5,602 nucleotides of DNA from Acidimicrobiia bacterium (GTDB lineage Bacteria; Actinomycetota; Acidimicrobiia; Spongiisociales; UBA5794). The position numbers were made by a program, and so were the translations under genes. Below, one piece after another: positions 5,583-5,602 of this stretch (its first letter is position 1; every line of letters starts with the position of its first letter). Location of the stretch: positions 3,917 through 9,518 of the forward strand of contig JAOZMA010000069.1 of assembly GCA_029934555.1 (NCBI GenBank), written 5' to 3'. The notes under the pieces are model-generated. The model did not search any database. It was given only the letters and a program-made list of their open reading frames with translations, and was not told where the DNA came from.

Positions 5583-5602
5583 TCTCGCCGGAGTCATTCG
5601 TC

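Larger units (their letters stand above)
5314..5602. other. Gene-free terminal region
   Basis: About 290 bases without a credible coding region. In order it holds the GC hairpin after pncA, an unremarkable stretch at about 5334-5410 that includes the 8-base palindrome GACGCGTC (5395-5402), the composite inverted repeat, and a TTGACA/dyad site near the window edge. A 52-codon frame from ATG 5365 runs through the repeat and reads as Arg/Pro/Gly-rich sequence with no family character, so it is not called. No tRNA or other structured RNA gene was recognised. Confidence 0.6.

Noticed and set aside
1..5602. CRISPR array, tRNA or rRNA genes, insertion sequences or defence genes
   Set aside because: No regularly spaced direct repeats, no cloverleaf-like segment and no transposase or effector domain was seen on either strand.

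Overview
The window is GC-rich and fully packed on the + strand. It holds six complete genes in one direction (48-5313), followed by about 290 bases without a gene. The combination points to an actinobacterium-like organism: an F420-type luciferase-like oxidoreductase, a SUF iron-sulfur system with the zinc protein SufU as sulfur acceptor, a mycobacterial-style nicotinamidase, a TTG start, and start codons lying just downstream of TANNNT boxes. An uncultured lineage near Acidimicrobiia would fit. This placement is inferred from gene content only; Chloroflexota is not excluded.

Region 1 (48-1265) is a disulfide-forming pair. A DsbB/BdbC-type membrane quinone reductase with one extra N-terminal membrane span is followed 33 bases later by a membrane-anchored thioredoxin-fold protein with a CPHC active site. 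Region 2 (1268-2203), two bases further on, is an LLM-class flavin/F420-dependent oxidoreductase of unknown substrate.

Region 3 (2251-4699) is sufC-sufS-sufU: the SUF ATPase, the cysteine desulfurase and the Zn-dependent sulfur acceptor. All key residues are present. The scaffold genes sufB and sufD, which normally sit directly upstream of sufC, are absent here, and no sufT follows. A well-spaced candidate promoter lies just before sufC. Region 4 (4732-5313) is pncA, a nicotinamidase with its catalytic triad and metal ligands intact.

Region 5 (5314-5602) has no convincing gene. It holds a short GC hairpin after pncA, a composite inverted-repeat element (about 5413-5523) that looks like a dispersed palindromic repeat, and a TTGACA box overlapping a small dyad at the window edge.

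Four of the six genes (dsbB, sufC, sufU, pncA) have a TANNNT hexamer ending 6-8 bases before the start codon and no good Shine-Dalgarno, the pattern expected of leaderless mRNAs. The theme is thiol, redox and sulfur chemistry, but a functional link between the modules is only inferred. I see no evidence for a wholly new system; the most notable points are the split SUF operon, the leaderless pattern and the terminal repeat.
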